Assembly: GCA_944325635.1 (NCBI GenBank)
Contig: CALVBD010000001.1
Coordinates: 310,001 to 374,000, forward strand
Length of the DNA stretch: 64,000 nucleotides
Source: Candidatus Gastranaerophilales bacterium
GTDB taxonomy: Bacteria; Cyanobacteriota; Vampirovibrionia; Gastranaerophilales; Gastranaerophilaceae
Reading direction: 5' to 3'
Of this stretch, positions 9,057-18,591 are shown in pieces (position 1 is the first letter of the stretch; every line of letters starts with the position of its first letter). The notes under the pieces were generated by a model that was not told the origin of the DNA, did no database searches, and worked only from the letters and a program-made list of their open reading frames with translations. The translations under genes were made by a program, and so were the position numbers.

Positions 9057-9143
9057 AAGTTATAATTATACAAAGTTTGACTTATAACTTGTAATATGTT
9101 ATAAGGTTTATATTATAAGTTATAAATTATAAAAAGAGAAAAT
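9057..9143 (+). promoter_or_regulatory. Prepilin promoter with TTATAA operator-like repeats
   Basis: A near-consensus promoter reads TTGACT (9077-9082), 17-bp spacer, TATAAG (9100-9105). Several TTATAA boxes on both strands, some forming AGTTATAA/TTATAACT dyads, overlap the -35/-10 region and extend toward the HTH start. These are good candidate binding sites for the divergent HTH protein. Confidence 0.65.
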
Positions 9144-9833
9144 ATGGAGAAGTATGCTTTTACACTTGCTGAAGTATTGATTACATTAGGAATTATCGGA
9201 GTGGTTGCAGCAATGACGCTGCCGTCTCTTGTTAACAGAACACGTCAAAAAGAACTTGAGACAGCTTTCCAAAAACAATATTCCGTTTTACAGCAGTCTA
9301 TATTAAAAATAAAAAATACAGACAATCTTAACTTTGAATGCGAAAATTATAACGGTACAAACGGTACTACCTTCAAAAAAAGACTGGCTGAGGAATATAA
9401 AGCTACAAAGGATTGCGGGTCTATAAACTATAATGTAGGGTGCGTAATTAATGAAGATGACGGAAGTTTTACATATTACAAAACGCTAAACGGAAAAACA
9501 CTTGAGAGAGCTTACTTTGATGACGGCGGTTTTATCACGATTGATGGAACGACTTTTTTTATAGAGCAAGGCCGACAGGCATACAATGAAACAGGCTTCC
9601 TTGTGAGCATTGATCTTAACGGATACAAAAAGAAACCTAACAGGATGGGGTATGATTTTTTTATGTTTCAACTAACAAAGGAAGGAAAAGTCCTGCCAAT
9701 GGGAGCCGAAAACACCTACTGGGAAGAGTCAAGAGAAGAACTATGCTCAAACACTTCTTCCTCGAGCATGAACGGATTTACCTGTGCATATTATGCCGTA
9801 ACTGACAAAGATTATTTTAAAAAACTCCATTAA
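9144..9833 (+). CDS. Type IV prepilin-like protein
   Basis: 229 residues. A very short leader (MEKY) precedes the prepilin signal AFTLAEVLITLGIIGVVAAMTLPSL: the Glu at +5 of the mature protein and the hydrophobic N-terminal helix are the hallmarks of PilD-processed pseudopilins. The globular part has paired cysteines and a block NGYKKKPNRMGYDFFMFQ, followed by VLPMGAENT, shared with the prepilins at 33326 and 37735. It is probably an inner-membrane/extracellular minor pilin or pseudopilin. No pilus assembly genes lie in this window. Confidence 0.9.
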   Translation: MEKYAFTLAEVLITLGIIGVVAAMTLPSLVNRTRQKELETAFQKQYSVLQQSILKIKNTDNLNFECENYNGTNGTTFKKRLAEEYKATKDCGSINYNVGCVINEDDGSFTYYKTLNGKTLERAYFDDGGFITIDGTTFFIEQGRQAYNETGFLVSIDLNGYKKKPNRMGYDFFMFQLTKEGKVLPMGAENTYWEESREELCSNTSSSSMNGFTCAYYAVTDKDYFKKLH

Positions 9834-9907
9834 AAACGCTCTTGTAATTAATTTATGTTCCTGATAAAATCTAAGCATTGTATAGAATCACTAGAGGGGA
9901 TATAGAT

Positions 9908-11434
9908 ATGAGTAAAAGAGTTTTATTATGTATAATGGACGGCTGGGGTATCAGCAAAAATCATCCGGAATATGATGCAACAAAATTGGCACACCCTGTG
10001 CACGTTGACGAGCTTGAAAAAGATTATCCGTCAATTACAATCCACGCTGACGGGCAATATGTAGGACTCCCTGAAGGTCAGATGGGCAACAGTGAAGTAG
10101 GTCACTTAAACCTCGGCGCAGGTCGTGTTGTTCATCAGGACTTGTCAAGAATTAACAGAGCAATAAAAGACGGCTCCTTCTTTAAAAACGAAAGATTCTT
10201 AATGGCTGTTAACCACGCTAAAAAGAATGATTCCGCACTTCATCTTTTCGGGCTTGTATCAACAGGCGGTGTACATTCTTCTTTAGACCACCTTATGGCA
10301 TTAATAAAACTCGCTGCTGATGAAGGTTTGAAAAAAGTTTACGTACACGCATTTTTGGACGGTCGTGATACGCCTCCTCAAAGTGCCTGCACTTTCTTAG
10401 AAAAAGTTGAAGCCGAACTCAAAAAATATAATCTTCCGCCTATTGCGACAATTATCGGAAGATACTATATAATGGACCGTGACAATCGCTGGGACAGAGT
10501 TGAAAAAGGCTACAATGCCCTCCTTCTCGGAGAAGGGGAACACGCTGCAACTGCATGCGAAGGGGTAAAAGCTTCTTATGCAAGAGGCGATAATGATGAG
10601 TTTGTACTTCCGACTGTTATCGGCGGAGAAGAAAGCAGAATTCACGATAATGATGCGATTATTTTCTTTAACTACAGACCTGATAGAGCAAGAGAAATTT
10701 CTAAAGCCCTCAATTTCACAGATTTTGACGGTTTTGAAAGAAAGAAAGTTCTCAAAAACCTCTGCTATATCACAATGACAAGCTACAATGAAGATTTTAC
10801 ATTCCCTGTAGCGTTCCCGAAAGAACATCTTGTAAATATCTTAGGCGATGTTTTGGAAGCAAACGGAATTAAACAGTTCAGAACTGCAGAAACAGAAAAA
10901 TACGCTCACGTAACCTTCTTCTTTAACGGTGGAATTGATGAGCCGCAGCCTCACGAAACAAGGGTTCTTGTTCCGTCACCGAAAGTTGCGACTTATGATA
11001 TGCAGCCTGAAATGAGCGCTCCTGCAGTTTGCGAAAACGTATTAAAAGCTATTGATAATCCTGAATACGGATTTATACTTGTAAACTTTGCAAACCCTGA
11101 TATGGTAGGTCATACAGGGGTTATAGATGCCGCAACAAAAGCCTGCCATGTTGTTGACGAATGCGTCGGCAAAATTGCTGATGCGTGCAAAAAACACGGG
11201 GTTGTAATGCTTTTAACAGCAGATCACGGCAACAGCGAAGTTATGGTTAACGCTGAAACAGGAAAACCTCAGACAGCGCACACAACTAATAAAGTTCCGT
11301 TCGTAATCATCAACGGACCTGAAGGACTAAAATTGAAAGACGACGGCGCTTTATGCAACATCGCACCGACAGTGCTTCAGCTTCTCGGAATTAAACAACC
11401 GAAAGAAATGGACTGTGAATCGCTAATCAAGTAA
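9908..11434 (+). CDS. gpmI: 2,3-bisphosphoglycerate-independent phosphoglycerate mutase
   Basis: 508 residues, typical for the Mn-dependent enzyme that interconverts 3- and 2-phosphoglycerate in glycolysis. The alkaline-phosphatase-fold metal blocks are present: CIMDGWG (first Asp), GQMGNSEVGH (phosphoserine), HAFLDGRDTPP, IGRYYIMDRDNRWDR, FFNYRPDRARE, NPDMVGHTG and LTADHGNSE. The ATG at 9908 has AGAGGGGA at 9893-9900; ten upstream codons are dispensable. A hairpin terminator follows at 11441. Confidence 0.97.
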   Translation: MSKRVLLCIMDGWGISKNHPEYDATKLAHPVHVDELEKDYPSITIHADGQYVGLPEGQMGNSEVGHLNLGAGRVVHQDLSRINRAIKDGSFFKNERFLMAVNHAKKNDSALHLFGLVSTGGVHSSLDHLMALIKLAADEGLKKVYVHAFLDGRDTPPQSACTFLEKVEAELKKYNLPPIATIIGRYYIMDRDNRWDRVEKGYNALLLGEGEHAATACEGVKASYARGDNDEFVLPTVIGGEESRIHDNDAIIFFNYRPDRAREISKALNFTDFDGFERKKVLKNLCYITMTSYNEDFTFPVAFPKEHLVNILGDVLEANGIKQFRTAETEKYAHVTFFFNGGIDEPQPHETRVLVPSPKVATYDMQPEMSAPAVCENVLKAIDNPEYGFILVNFANPDMVGHTGVIDAATKACHVVDECVGKIADACKKHGVVMLLTADHGNSEVMVNAETGKPQTAHTTNKVPFVIINGPEGLKLKDDGALCNIAPTVLQLLGIKQPKEMDCESLIK

Positions 11435-11440
11435 ATTGGT

Positions 11441-11479
11441 AAATGAAGAGTGGTGACAGCAGCTTCACTCTTCATTTTT
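11441..11479 (+). terminator. Rho-independent terminator after gpmI
   Basis: Perfect 12-bp stem (11441-11452 with 11466-11477), 13-nt loop, then T-rich. The ribosome binding site of the next gene starts about 5 bp further on. Confidence 0.75.
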
Positions 11480-11493
11480 ACAAAAGGACAAAT

Positions 11494-14463
11494 ATGACAG
11501 ACACGAAAACACTAGATATTGATTTTTCACTAAAAAAGAATAATATTGATGAATTGTTTTTTAACCTTTCAGAAAACCCGGAAGGCTTTAAAAACAAGGA
11601 TTTCAGATATACTCTGAGTCTTATTTATCAAATAGTGGAAGATGAATTTAAAGATGTTTTTGTAAGCCCGATTTCACCTGCAAGAAACACGAATTTCTAT
11701 CTGGTGAATGAAGGCGGCAAACTGTCATTTTTTATCACTCCGACCAATAACTTTGAATACTACCTGAAATCAAAAGGCTCTCTTTTCCGCTTTAAATCAC
11801 AGGTTCTCGGGAATGAAGTCGGTTACGCAATGAGTCTTGATCTTGTGATGGATTACTTCGGCGGTTTCGGCGATATTGTGGATATGGAATCCCTCACGCC
11901 GACATTCATCTATATGAACACTCTTGCCCATTTCGTAATGAAATTGATTGAAAAATTATATTTCATTCCGACAGTGAAACTAAAAGGCTCAATGTTCAAA
12001 ATAGTTTATGAACCGATTATTCCAAACCAGCAGGTCGCAAGAATCATCAACCAGTTTGAAGAAAATATCCCGGAAAAACTCTTTATAAAAGGCGAAAAAC
12101 CTCAAAATTTTGTAAATGACTTTATTCATAATTATATGAATTATGTTATTTATAAATTCCTTAGCATCAAGGCATACAAGTTCAAAGATGTTAAATCAGG
12201 AACTTACATGATAAAAGATCTTGAACAAAAAGCCCAGATGCGCGGCGTTGATATTGCTGAAAATATCTCACAATGGTTTGACGAACTCTATTTAGGTAAA
12301 TACGACGTAATTCCTTTCTTTAAAATTGAAAAAGTCGAGGATGAATTATTCAGACTGAAAGTATACATTAAAAACCGTAAAACCGATGAAAGTGTCTTGA
12401 TTGATGAACTTTATCATAAAGATAAGATTTTTGACGCAAATTCCTCTGATATTGCGAAAATCATAGAAAAACAGCTCAACTATGCAATCCGCTACATGCC
12501 GGAACTGGAGGATTTATTTGAGGATGAAGAAAAACTTGCACTTGATTTGAATTTGAATGAGGTTTACAAAATCATTACGCAGACGGCGTATTACCTGCAG
12601 AAAGCCCAGATTGAAGTTATTCTTCCGAAAGAACTGGTTAATATAGTTGTTCCGCGTGCCTCTATCAATGCAAAAGTTAAGGCTTCACGGTCTAAGGATC
12701 TTGCAGATTTGTTTAATAATACCTCCTCATCAAAAATTTCCCTTGATGATATTCTGGATTTTTCTTACGAAATTGCAATCGGCAACGAAAAGCTTTCACT
12801 TGAAGAATTCAACAAACTTGTGGAATCCAGCAACGGGCTTATTAAATACAAAAACAAATACGTGCTTATAGATAAAGAAGAAAGCAAAAAAATCTTTGAA
12901 CAGATTGCAAAAGCTAACTTCAAGTCAATGTCCAGAATGGAATTAATTCACGCTTCTATGTCAGGACAGCTTGCACAGTATGATTTTGATTACGATGATG
13001 CATTTGCCCGCGTAATTCAAGACTTTACTAAACCTGTTGACGTTACGCCACCTGAAAGCCTGAAAGGAGTATTAAGGCCTTATCAGCAAACAGGTCTAAA
13101 ATGGCTATGGACGAACGTTTCTAAAGGTTTCGGCGTTTGTATGGCCGATGATATGGGACTTGGTAAAACCATTCAAATTATAAGCTTAATCCTTAAAATG
13201 AAAGAGGAAGGTACTTTAAAGAAACCTGTTCTTGTCATCTGTCCTACAACATTAATGGGTAACTGGATGAAAGAGCTTCAAATGTTTGCCCCGTCACTGG
13301 ATGCGGTAATATACCACGGTGCGGAAAGACAACTTGATGTAAATCATGATGTTATTCTTACTACCTATGCAATTATGAGAATAGATGTTGAAGAACTGAA
13401 AAAACATACATGGGGTATGGTTATCGTAGATGAAGCGCAGAACATCAAAAACCCTGATACCGCACAAACACTTGCTATAAAAACATTAAAGGCTGAAGTA
13501 AAAGTTGCAATGACAGGTACTCCTGTAGAAAACAGATTAACAGAACTCTGGAGTATATTCGACTTTATCAATCAGGGATATCTGGGTTCTCTAAGAGAGT
13601 TCCAGAAAAGCTACGCTATTCCGATTGAACGCTTTAAAGAAACTTCCCGTGCTGCAAAATTAAAAATGTCTGTATCTCCGTTTGTATTAAGACGTCTTAA
13701 AACGGACAAACACGTTATTTCAGACCTGCCTGAAAAGATGGTACTAAACGAATACTGCTACCTTTCAAAATCTCAGGCTGTACTTTACGAAAAGACATTA
13801 AACGAAATGATGTCAAAGATAAGCGAATTCTCTGGCATCAACAGACGCGGAAATATATTCAAACTTATCACGGCATTAAAACAGATCTGCAACCACCCAT
13901 ATCAATTCTTAAAGTCTGGCGAAATGAGCAGAGAGCTTTCGGGTAAAATGGATAAATGTATTTCAACCGTCCAGAGTATCTTAGATAACGGAGAAAAGAC
14001 GCTTATATTTACTCAATATAAAGAAATGGGTGATATCCTGACAAAAGTTATTGCCGAAGAATGCAACACCGAACCTCTGTTCTTCCACGGTTCATTGACA
14101 GTACCTCAGAGAGAAGAATTAATTAACAAATTCCAGAATGAAGATGATTCTAAAGTTATGATTTTATCGCTGAAAGCAGGCGGAACAGGTTTAAACCTTA
14201 CAAGCGCCACCAACGTAATTCATTACGATTTATGGTGGAACCCTGCTGTTGAAGATCAGGCAACCGATAGAACATATCGTATCGGCCAGGATAAAAACGT
14301 AATGGTTCACCGTATGATTACTCTTGGAACCTTTGAAGAAAAAATTGACGAAATGTTGAAGTCGAAAAAAGAACTTGCGGATCTTGCGGTCTACGAAGGC
14401 GAAAAGATTATTACAGAACTTTCCGACGAGGAAATATACGAAATATTTACCCTCTCTGCGTAA
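11494..14463 (+). CDS. SNF2-family helicase (DEAD/DEAH-like ATPase)
   Basis: 989 residues. The C-terminal ~450 residues are a complete SNF2 motor: RPYQQTGLKWLW, ADDMGLGKTIQ (Walker A), VICPTTLMGNW, VDEAQNIKN (motif II as DEAQ), MTGTPVENR, then the second lobe with LIFTQY, LKAGGTGLNLTSATNVIHYD and DQATDRTYRIGQ. The N-terminal ~530 residues are charged and not recognised. Bacterial SNF2 proteins of this build are thought to remodel nucleic-acid-protein complexes such as RNA polymerase; the target here is unknown. Start chosen at the ATG with AAAGGA just upstream; the 17 preceding in-frame codons overlap the gpmI terminator. Confidence 0.92.
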   Translation: MTDTKTLDIDFSLKKNNIDELFFNLSENPEGFKNKDFRYTLSLIYQIVEDEFKDVFVSPISPARNTNFYLVNEGGKLSFFITPTNNFEYYLKSKGSLFRFKSQVLGNEVGYAMSLDLVMDYFGGFGDIVDMESLTPTFIYMNTLAHFVMKLIEKLYFIPTVKLKGSMFKIVYEPIIPNQQVARIINQFEENIPEKLFIKGEKPQNFVNDFIHNYMNYVIYKFLSIKAYKFKDVKSGTYMIKDLEQKAQMRGVDIAENISQWFDELYLGKYDVIPFFKIEKVEDELFRLKVYIKNRKTDESVLIDELYHKDKIFDANSSDIAKIIEKQLNYAIRYMPELEDLFEDEEKLALDLNLNEVYKIITQTAYYLQKAQIEVILPKELVNIVVPRASINAKVKASRSKDLADLFNNTSSSKISLDDILDFSYEIAIGNEKLSLEEFNKLVESSNGLIKYKNKYVLIDKEESKKIFEQIAKANFKSMSRMELIHASMSGQLAQYDFDYDDAFARVIQDFTKPVDVTPPESLKGVLRPYQQTGLKWLWTNVSKGFGVCMADDMGLGKTIQIISLILKMKEEGTLKKPVLVICPTTLMGNWMKELQMFAPSLDAVIYHGAERQLDVNHDVILTTYAIMRIDVEELKKHTWGMVIVDEAQNIKNPDTAQTLAIKTLKAEVKVAMTGTPVENRLTELWSIFDFINQGYLGSLREFQKSYAIPIERFKETSRAAKLKMSVSPFVLRRLKTDKHVISDLPEKMVLNEYCYLSKSQAVLYEKTLNEMMSKISEFSGINRRGNIFKLITALKQICNHPYQFLKSGEMSRELSGKMDKCISTVQSILDNGEKTLIFTQYKEMGDILTKVIAEECNTEPLFFHGSLTVPQREELINKFQNEDDSKVMILSLKAGGTGLNLTSATNVIHYDLWWNPAVEDQATDRTYRIGQDKNVMVHRMITLGTFEEKIDEMLKSKKELADLAVYEGEKIITELSDEEIYEIFTLSA

Positions 14464-14685
14464 CTATCGCAGCAGAGGATAATCGTCAGGGACTTTTCAG
14501 CCGTTCTGCATAATTAAAGTTGCACATCCCCACTGACGATCTTTAGTGCCGCAGTCTTTAACCAGTTGCGAGTGAGAACTGTTTACACAGTATGTTGTTA
14601 TTCTGGCCTCATCAGGAAGCGCAATAAACAAAAACGTATTTATACCGTCAAAACTCCCATTTTTACAAGTTTTATAACTAATTCT

Positions 14686-14805
14686 GCAAGAAATTTTATA
14701 GGCTGTATTGAAAGAGCAGAAAAAGCGCCGACAATATTAACTCTGCATCGGCTGGCACAGGCGCTCGGGGTTAAGATATCCGCACTTGTGGAAGATATTG
14801 ATTAA
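14686..14805 (+). pseudogene. Truncated XRE-type HTH remnant
   Basis: The 3' end of an HTH_3 gene is legible: ARNFIGCIERAEKAPTILTL followed by HRLAQALGVKISALVEDID and a TAA. The first half of the domain, including helix 1-2 and a start codon with a ribosome binding site, is not found upstream in any frame. The rest of the gap (14464-14906) holds an ATCGTCA/TGACGAT inverted repeat at about 14484-14543 and no other gene. Confidence 0.6.
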
Positions 14806-14906
14806 GTTAAAAATTATTAAATTGTAAAAGTGTTTAGCTGTTTGTGGATATACAATTTAGCATTCTTGTATTAATATTGATTTAGTAAAAATGAGGGCTT
14901 ACTAAT

Positions 14907-17018
14907 ATGAAAAAATCCGTTATTGCCATAATTTGTACACTTGCATTAATTCAGCCTGCATTTGCAGACTTTAAAGAACACTTTGACCTCGGACAGCAGT
15001 ATTTATCAAATTATCAGTATTCCGGAGCCGTTACAGAGTTCAAAAATGCACTGAGAATTAACTACCTTGATAATTCAGCAAGAATAGGACTGATAAATTC
15101 ATACCTTGCAAGAGGTGCATATTATGCAAACAACGAAAAGAATTGGCAAAAAGCGGCTGACGATTACAGAAGCGCCCTCTTTTATATGTTATACTACCCG
15201 ACAACAGAACAGGCAAAAAGTTCCTCTCAAGGAATTGCGCCTGTAACCAATAATTTAAACAGATGTCTTTCCGTCCTGAAATTTGATACGTCACCTAAAT
15301 CACGATTTGAAACAGCAAAACAACTCCGAGCAGAAGGAAATTTTGCAGCTGCAGCTTACGAATTCAATCAATCATTAGGTGATAAAGATTTAATCAAAGA
15401 CAGTTACGAACAGGTTGGAGATATTATGAGACTTCTTGGTAATGACCCGAAAGCTGCAGAATATTACAGAAAAGCAATATCGGTTTCTCCTACTGATATT
15501 AATCTCAGACTAACCTATGCCAAACTCCTTGACAAACTTGATAAGGAAGAAGCAGCTGTCGATGAATATAATTATATTTTAACCAAAAGTTCCGACAATA
15601 AAGACGTCTTATACTCTCTTGAAAGAATTTACAAGAAAAAACTAGAAGCAAGCCCTTCTGATTCCGATTTAACCTCAAACCTCGGGGCAATACTGCAAAA
15701 ACAGGGCAAACTTGATGAAGCACTTATTTATTACAAAAAAGCAGAACAGCTAGATCCTTCAAATATTAATACAAGAATTAATGTCGGAACTTTATATCAG
15801 CAAAAAGAAGACTATAAAACCGCAATTGTTGCATACGATTCGGTTTTGATACTATATCCTGATAATCTAAATGCCAATATATATAAAGCACAATGTCTTT
15901 CCGCACTTGGAAACGGTAAAGAAGCTCAGGCTGCTTATAAAAAAGTTCTGGCTCTTGACCCTTCAAATGCAGAAGCCCAAAGCGGAATCTTTGAAAGCGC
16001 TAAAAAATCAATGACAGTTCCTCAATACATCGAATATGTGAAAAAGAATTCAAACGGTCAAGACATGACAGGAATGCTCTATAACTATGGACTCGAACTT
16101 CATAAAGAAAATAAACTTGATGATGCTATAACTATATACAATGAACTCTTAAAATCTGATACGACAGGAGAAATATATATAAATCTTGCAATTGCTCAAA
16201 ACCAAAAAGGAAATTACGATAATGCGATAAATACACTTAACACTGCAAAAGTGAAATTTCCTAATAATTCCCAAATTGCAACAACAATGACATCAATAAA
16301 AGAAGAAGCTCTTAATAATAAACTGGCAAAAGCTGCAGAGTTTTATAATAATAAACAATATGAAAAAGCTATTGCCGAATACTTAAAAATTCAACCTGCA
16401 ACTGTTGATTCTATGCTTGGTACAGCCTCAGCATACCAGAATATGAATGATAATGCTAATGCTATTGAATATTATAAAAAAGCACTTGCACTAAAACCGA
16501 CGGATTCTGAAATTGCTTATTATATTGGTGCGCTCTATGCAGATGATGAAAGATACTCTGATGCTGAAGTTTATCTGCAAAAAGCACTTACGTTGAATAA
16601 AAATAACACTCAGGCATCAGAACTTCTTGCGCAAATTCAGGAACAAAATAAGGCAAATGCACTTAATGAAGCGATTGCTCTTTATGATGCTCAAAAATAC
16701 GATGAAAGTTTAGCTATGCTAAATAAAATTCTAGAAACCGATAAAAATAATGTTTATGGACTTTATTATCGCGGAATGATTTATGATTCACAGAAAAAAC
16801 TAAATGAGGCCATCAATGATTTTAAACAGGTTCTGTCACTAAATGCTAATGACTTTTTAATCTTAAATTATATGATAGCAGCAGATTACGACACACTGGA
16901 AAAATATAAAGATGCATACCAATATTACGAAATCTACGCGAATTCAAATGCGTCAGATGATGAGTATAAGCAGTATTCAAAAACTCGTATGGAAGAATTG
17001 AAACAATATGTCAAATAA
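14907..17018 (+). CDS. Secreted TPR-repeat protein
   Basis: 703 residues. A clear Sec signal peptide (KKSVIAIICTLALIQPAFA, cleavage after AFA) precedes a chain of tetratricopeptide repeats through almost the whole length, for example LYYKKAEQLDPSN-like and EYYKKALALKPTD-like units with the usual 34-residue phase. This predicts a periplasmic or surface scaffold, partner unknown. GAGGG lies 12 bases before the ATG. Its last 11 bp overlap the start of dusB, implying co-translation, although the two functions are not obviously related. Confidence 0.88.
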   Translation: MKKSVIAIICTLALIQPAFADFKEHFDLGQQYLSNYQYSGAVTEFKNALRINYLDNSARIGLINSYLARGAYYANNEKNWQKAADDYRSALFYMLYYPTTEQAKSSSQGIAPVTNNLNRCLSVLKFDTSPKSRFETAKQLRAEGNFAAAAYEFNQSLGDKDLIKDSYEQVGDIMRLLGNDPKAAEYYRKAISVSPTDINLRLTYAKLLDKLDKEEAAVDEYNYILTKSSDNKDVLYSLERIYKKKLEASPSDSDLTSNLGAILQKQGKLDEALIYYKKAEQLDPSNINTRINVGTLYQQKEDYKTAIVAYDSVLILYPDNLNANIYKAQCLSALGNGKEAQAAYKKVLALDPSNAEAQSGIFESAKKSMTVPQYIEYVKKNSNGQDMTGMLYNYGLELHKENKLDDAITIYNELLKSDTTGEIYINLAIAQNQKGNYDNAINTLNTAKVKFPNNSQIATTMTSIKEEALNNKLAKAAEFYNNKQYEKAIAEYLKIQPATVDSMLGTASAYQNMNDNANAIEYYKKALALKPTDSEIAYYIGALYADDERYSDAEVYLQKALTLNKNNTQASELLAQIQEQNKANALNEAIALYDAQKYDESLAMLNKILETDKNNVYGLYYRGMIYDSQKKLNEAINDFKQVLSLNANDFLILNYMIAADYDTLEKYKDAYQYYEIYANSNASDDEYKQYSKTRMEELKQYVK

Positions 17019-17967
17019 CCCCATAGTACAAACTTTAATACAAAGCAAAGTCTCGTTAGCACCAATGGCAGGTATAACAGATTATGTACTGAGAAGTCTT
17101 GTCAGAAAATATTCTAAATCATGCCTTCTCACAACAGAGATGATAAGCTCCGAGTTTCTGGCACAGGTCAAAGGCGGAGACATACTAAAGCGCGATGAAA
17201 ATCATTCTCCTATATCATATCAGATTAGCGGTCACAAACCTCATCTGATGAAAGCCGCAGCGGAGTATTTAACCCCATTCGCAGATATGATAGATATAAA
17301 TATGGGCTGCCCGGTGAATAAAGTTGTAAAAGGTCAGGACGGTTGTGCTCTTATGCGTAATGCTTCGCTTGCTGCAGATCTTGTGAAAGCTGTAAAAGAC
17401 GGGACAAATAAACCTGTAAGCGTAAAATTCCGTCTCGGATACACGTTTGATGAACTTAATTTTGTTGATTTCGGACAAAAAATGCAGGAAGCTGGAGCTG
17501 AATTTATCACAATCCATGGAAGAACACGTTCTCAAATGTATTCCGGTCATGCAGACTGGAAACTTATAAAAAAATTAAAAGAAAATGTTGATGTTCCCGT
17601 CTTTGCAAACGGAGATGTTACATCAACAGAAACAGCGATTGAATGCCTTGAACAGTCCGGTGCGGACGGGGTTGCAATAGGACGAGGGGTTCTGGGTGAT
17701 CCGACTCTTTTATATAGGATAGAACATTATCTTCATACAGGGGTAAAACTTCCGATTCCGCCGCTGGAAGAAAGAATTGAGATGCTAAAACAGCACCTTA
17801 ATGAAGAAATTAAATTACGCGGCGAAAATATCGGAATAAAATTTTGCAGGAAATTCTACCCTTACTATATTGCCGGAATAAAAAATGCCGCGAAAATTCG
17901 CAGCATTCTTGTCACTGAAGAAAAATATGATAATATAATCAAAACTCTTGATTTACTTTTTGTGTAA
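17008..17967 (+). CDS. dusB: tRNA-dihydrouridine synthase
   Basis: 319 residues, usual length for DusB. Family blocks are APMAGITDYVLRSLVRKY, the catalytic-Cys segment INMGCPVNKVVKGQDGCALM, VKFRLGY, ITIHGRTRSQMYSG, VFANGDV and DGVAIGRGVLGDP. The enzyme reduces uridines in the tRNA D loop using FMN and NADPH. The start overlaps the TPR gene by 11 bp; the stop overlaps the convergent gene by 15 bp. Confidence 0.95.
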   Translation: MSNNPIVQTLIQSKVSLAPMAGITDYVLRSLVRKYSKSCLLTTEMISSEFLAQVKGGDILKRDENHSPISYQISGHKPHLMKAAAEYLTPFADMIDINMGCPVNKVVKGQDGCALMRNASLAADLVKAVKDGTNKPVSVKFRLGYTFDELNFVDFGQKMQEAGAEFITIHGRTRSQMYSGHADWKLIKKLKENVDVPVFANGDVTSTETAIECLEQSGADGVAIGRGVLGDPTLLYRIEHYLHTGVKLPIPPLEERIEMLKQHLNEEIKLRGENIGIKFCRKFYPYYIAGIKNAAKIRSILVTEEKYDNIIKTLDLLFV

Positions 17968-18579
17968 TTTCCCGCTAACTGTATTAAAAAACTCCTGTGC
18001 CTCTGCAGGAGAACTAAATGCACGTTTCGGGATTATTAGAGCCGAAGTTTCTGCAACATAAGCCAGAAATAACTTTTGTGTATCGTAAAAGTCAATAATA
18101 TCACTCCACTTATAAACAAAAGACATGTCCTTGCCTGTACAAAGCAAGCCATCATCCTGCAATGTTACTTCTATATCCAGAGTTTGCTTTTTTAAACCGT
18201 TATAAATTTTCCCTGATTCCGCATGAAAAATATCGTTTTTAGATATAAACCAGGCTGCAAAAAATATAATCGCCCAGATTACAAAAACAGGCAAATTCAT
18301 TGTCCAGAAATGATCAGTAATTCCCTCCAGCAATAATGAAGAAAAATCAGATTTCATTAATTCTGAAAAAGACATTGAATATTGACCGCCAACATATTCA
18401 AAAGCCTTAAAAAAGAAGCTGATTTCCATTGCGATGCTAAAAAGTATCAATAAAACAAATATAATAATCAACGGTAAAAATTGCTTAAATTTGTATTTTT
18501 TCATACGCGGAATTTTCTGTTGAAACTTAACATAGTCTCTGCAATCATCCAGTGTTATGGTATATTTAATCTTGTCCAT
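17953..18579 (-). CDS. Two-TM membrane protein, YcxB-like C-terminus
   Basis: 208 residues with two hydrophobic segments (about 32-56 and 90-112) and a C-terminal soluble domain: VTLQDDGLLCTGKDMSFVYKW-type block, then DFYDTQKLFLAYVAETSALIIPKRAF, which resembles the YcxB family (function unknown). It begins 12 bp after the stop of the diguanylate cyclase gene on the same strand, so the two probably share a transcript. Confidence 0.75.
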   Translation of the reverse strand: MDKIKYTITLDDCRDYVKFQQKIPRMKKYKFKQFLPLIIIFVLLILFSIAMEISFFFKAFEYVGGQYSMSFSELMKSDFSSLLLEGITDHFWTMNLPVFVIWAIIFFAAWFISKNDIFHAESGKIYNGLKKQTLDIEVTLQDDGLLCTGKDMSFVYKWSDIIDFYDTQKLFLAYVAETSALIIPKRAFSSPAEAQEFFNTVSGKLHKK

Positions 18580-18591
18580 ACAGCACTCCTC

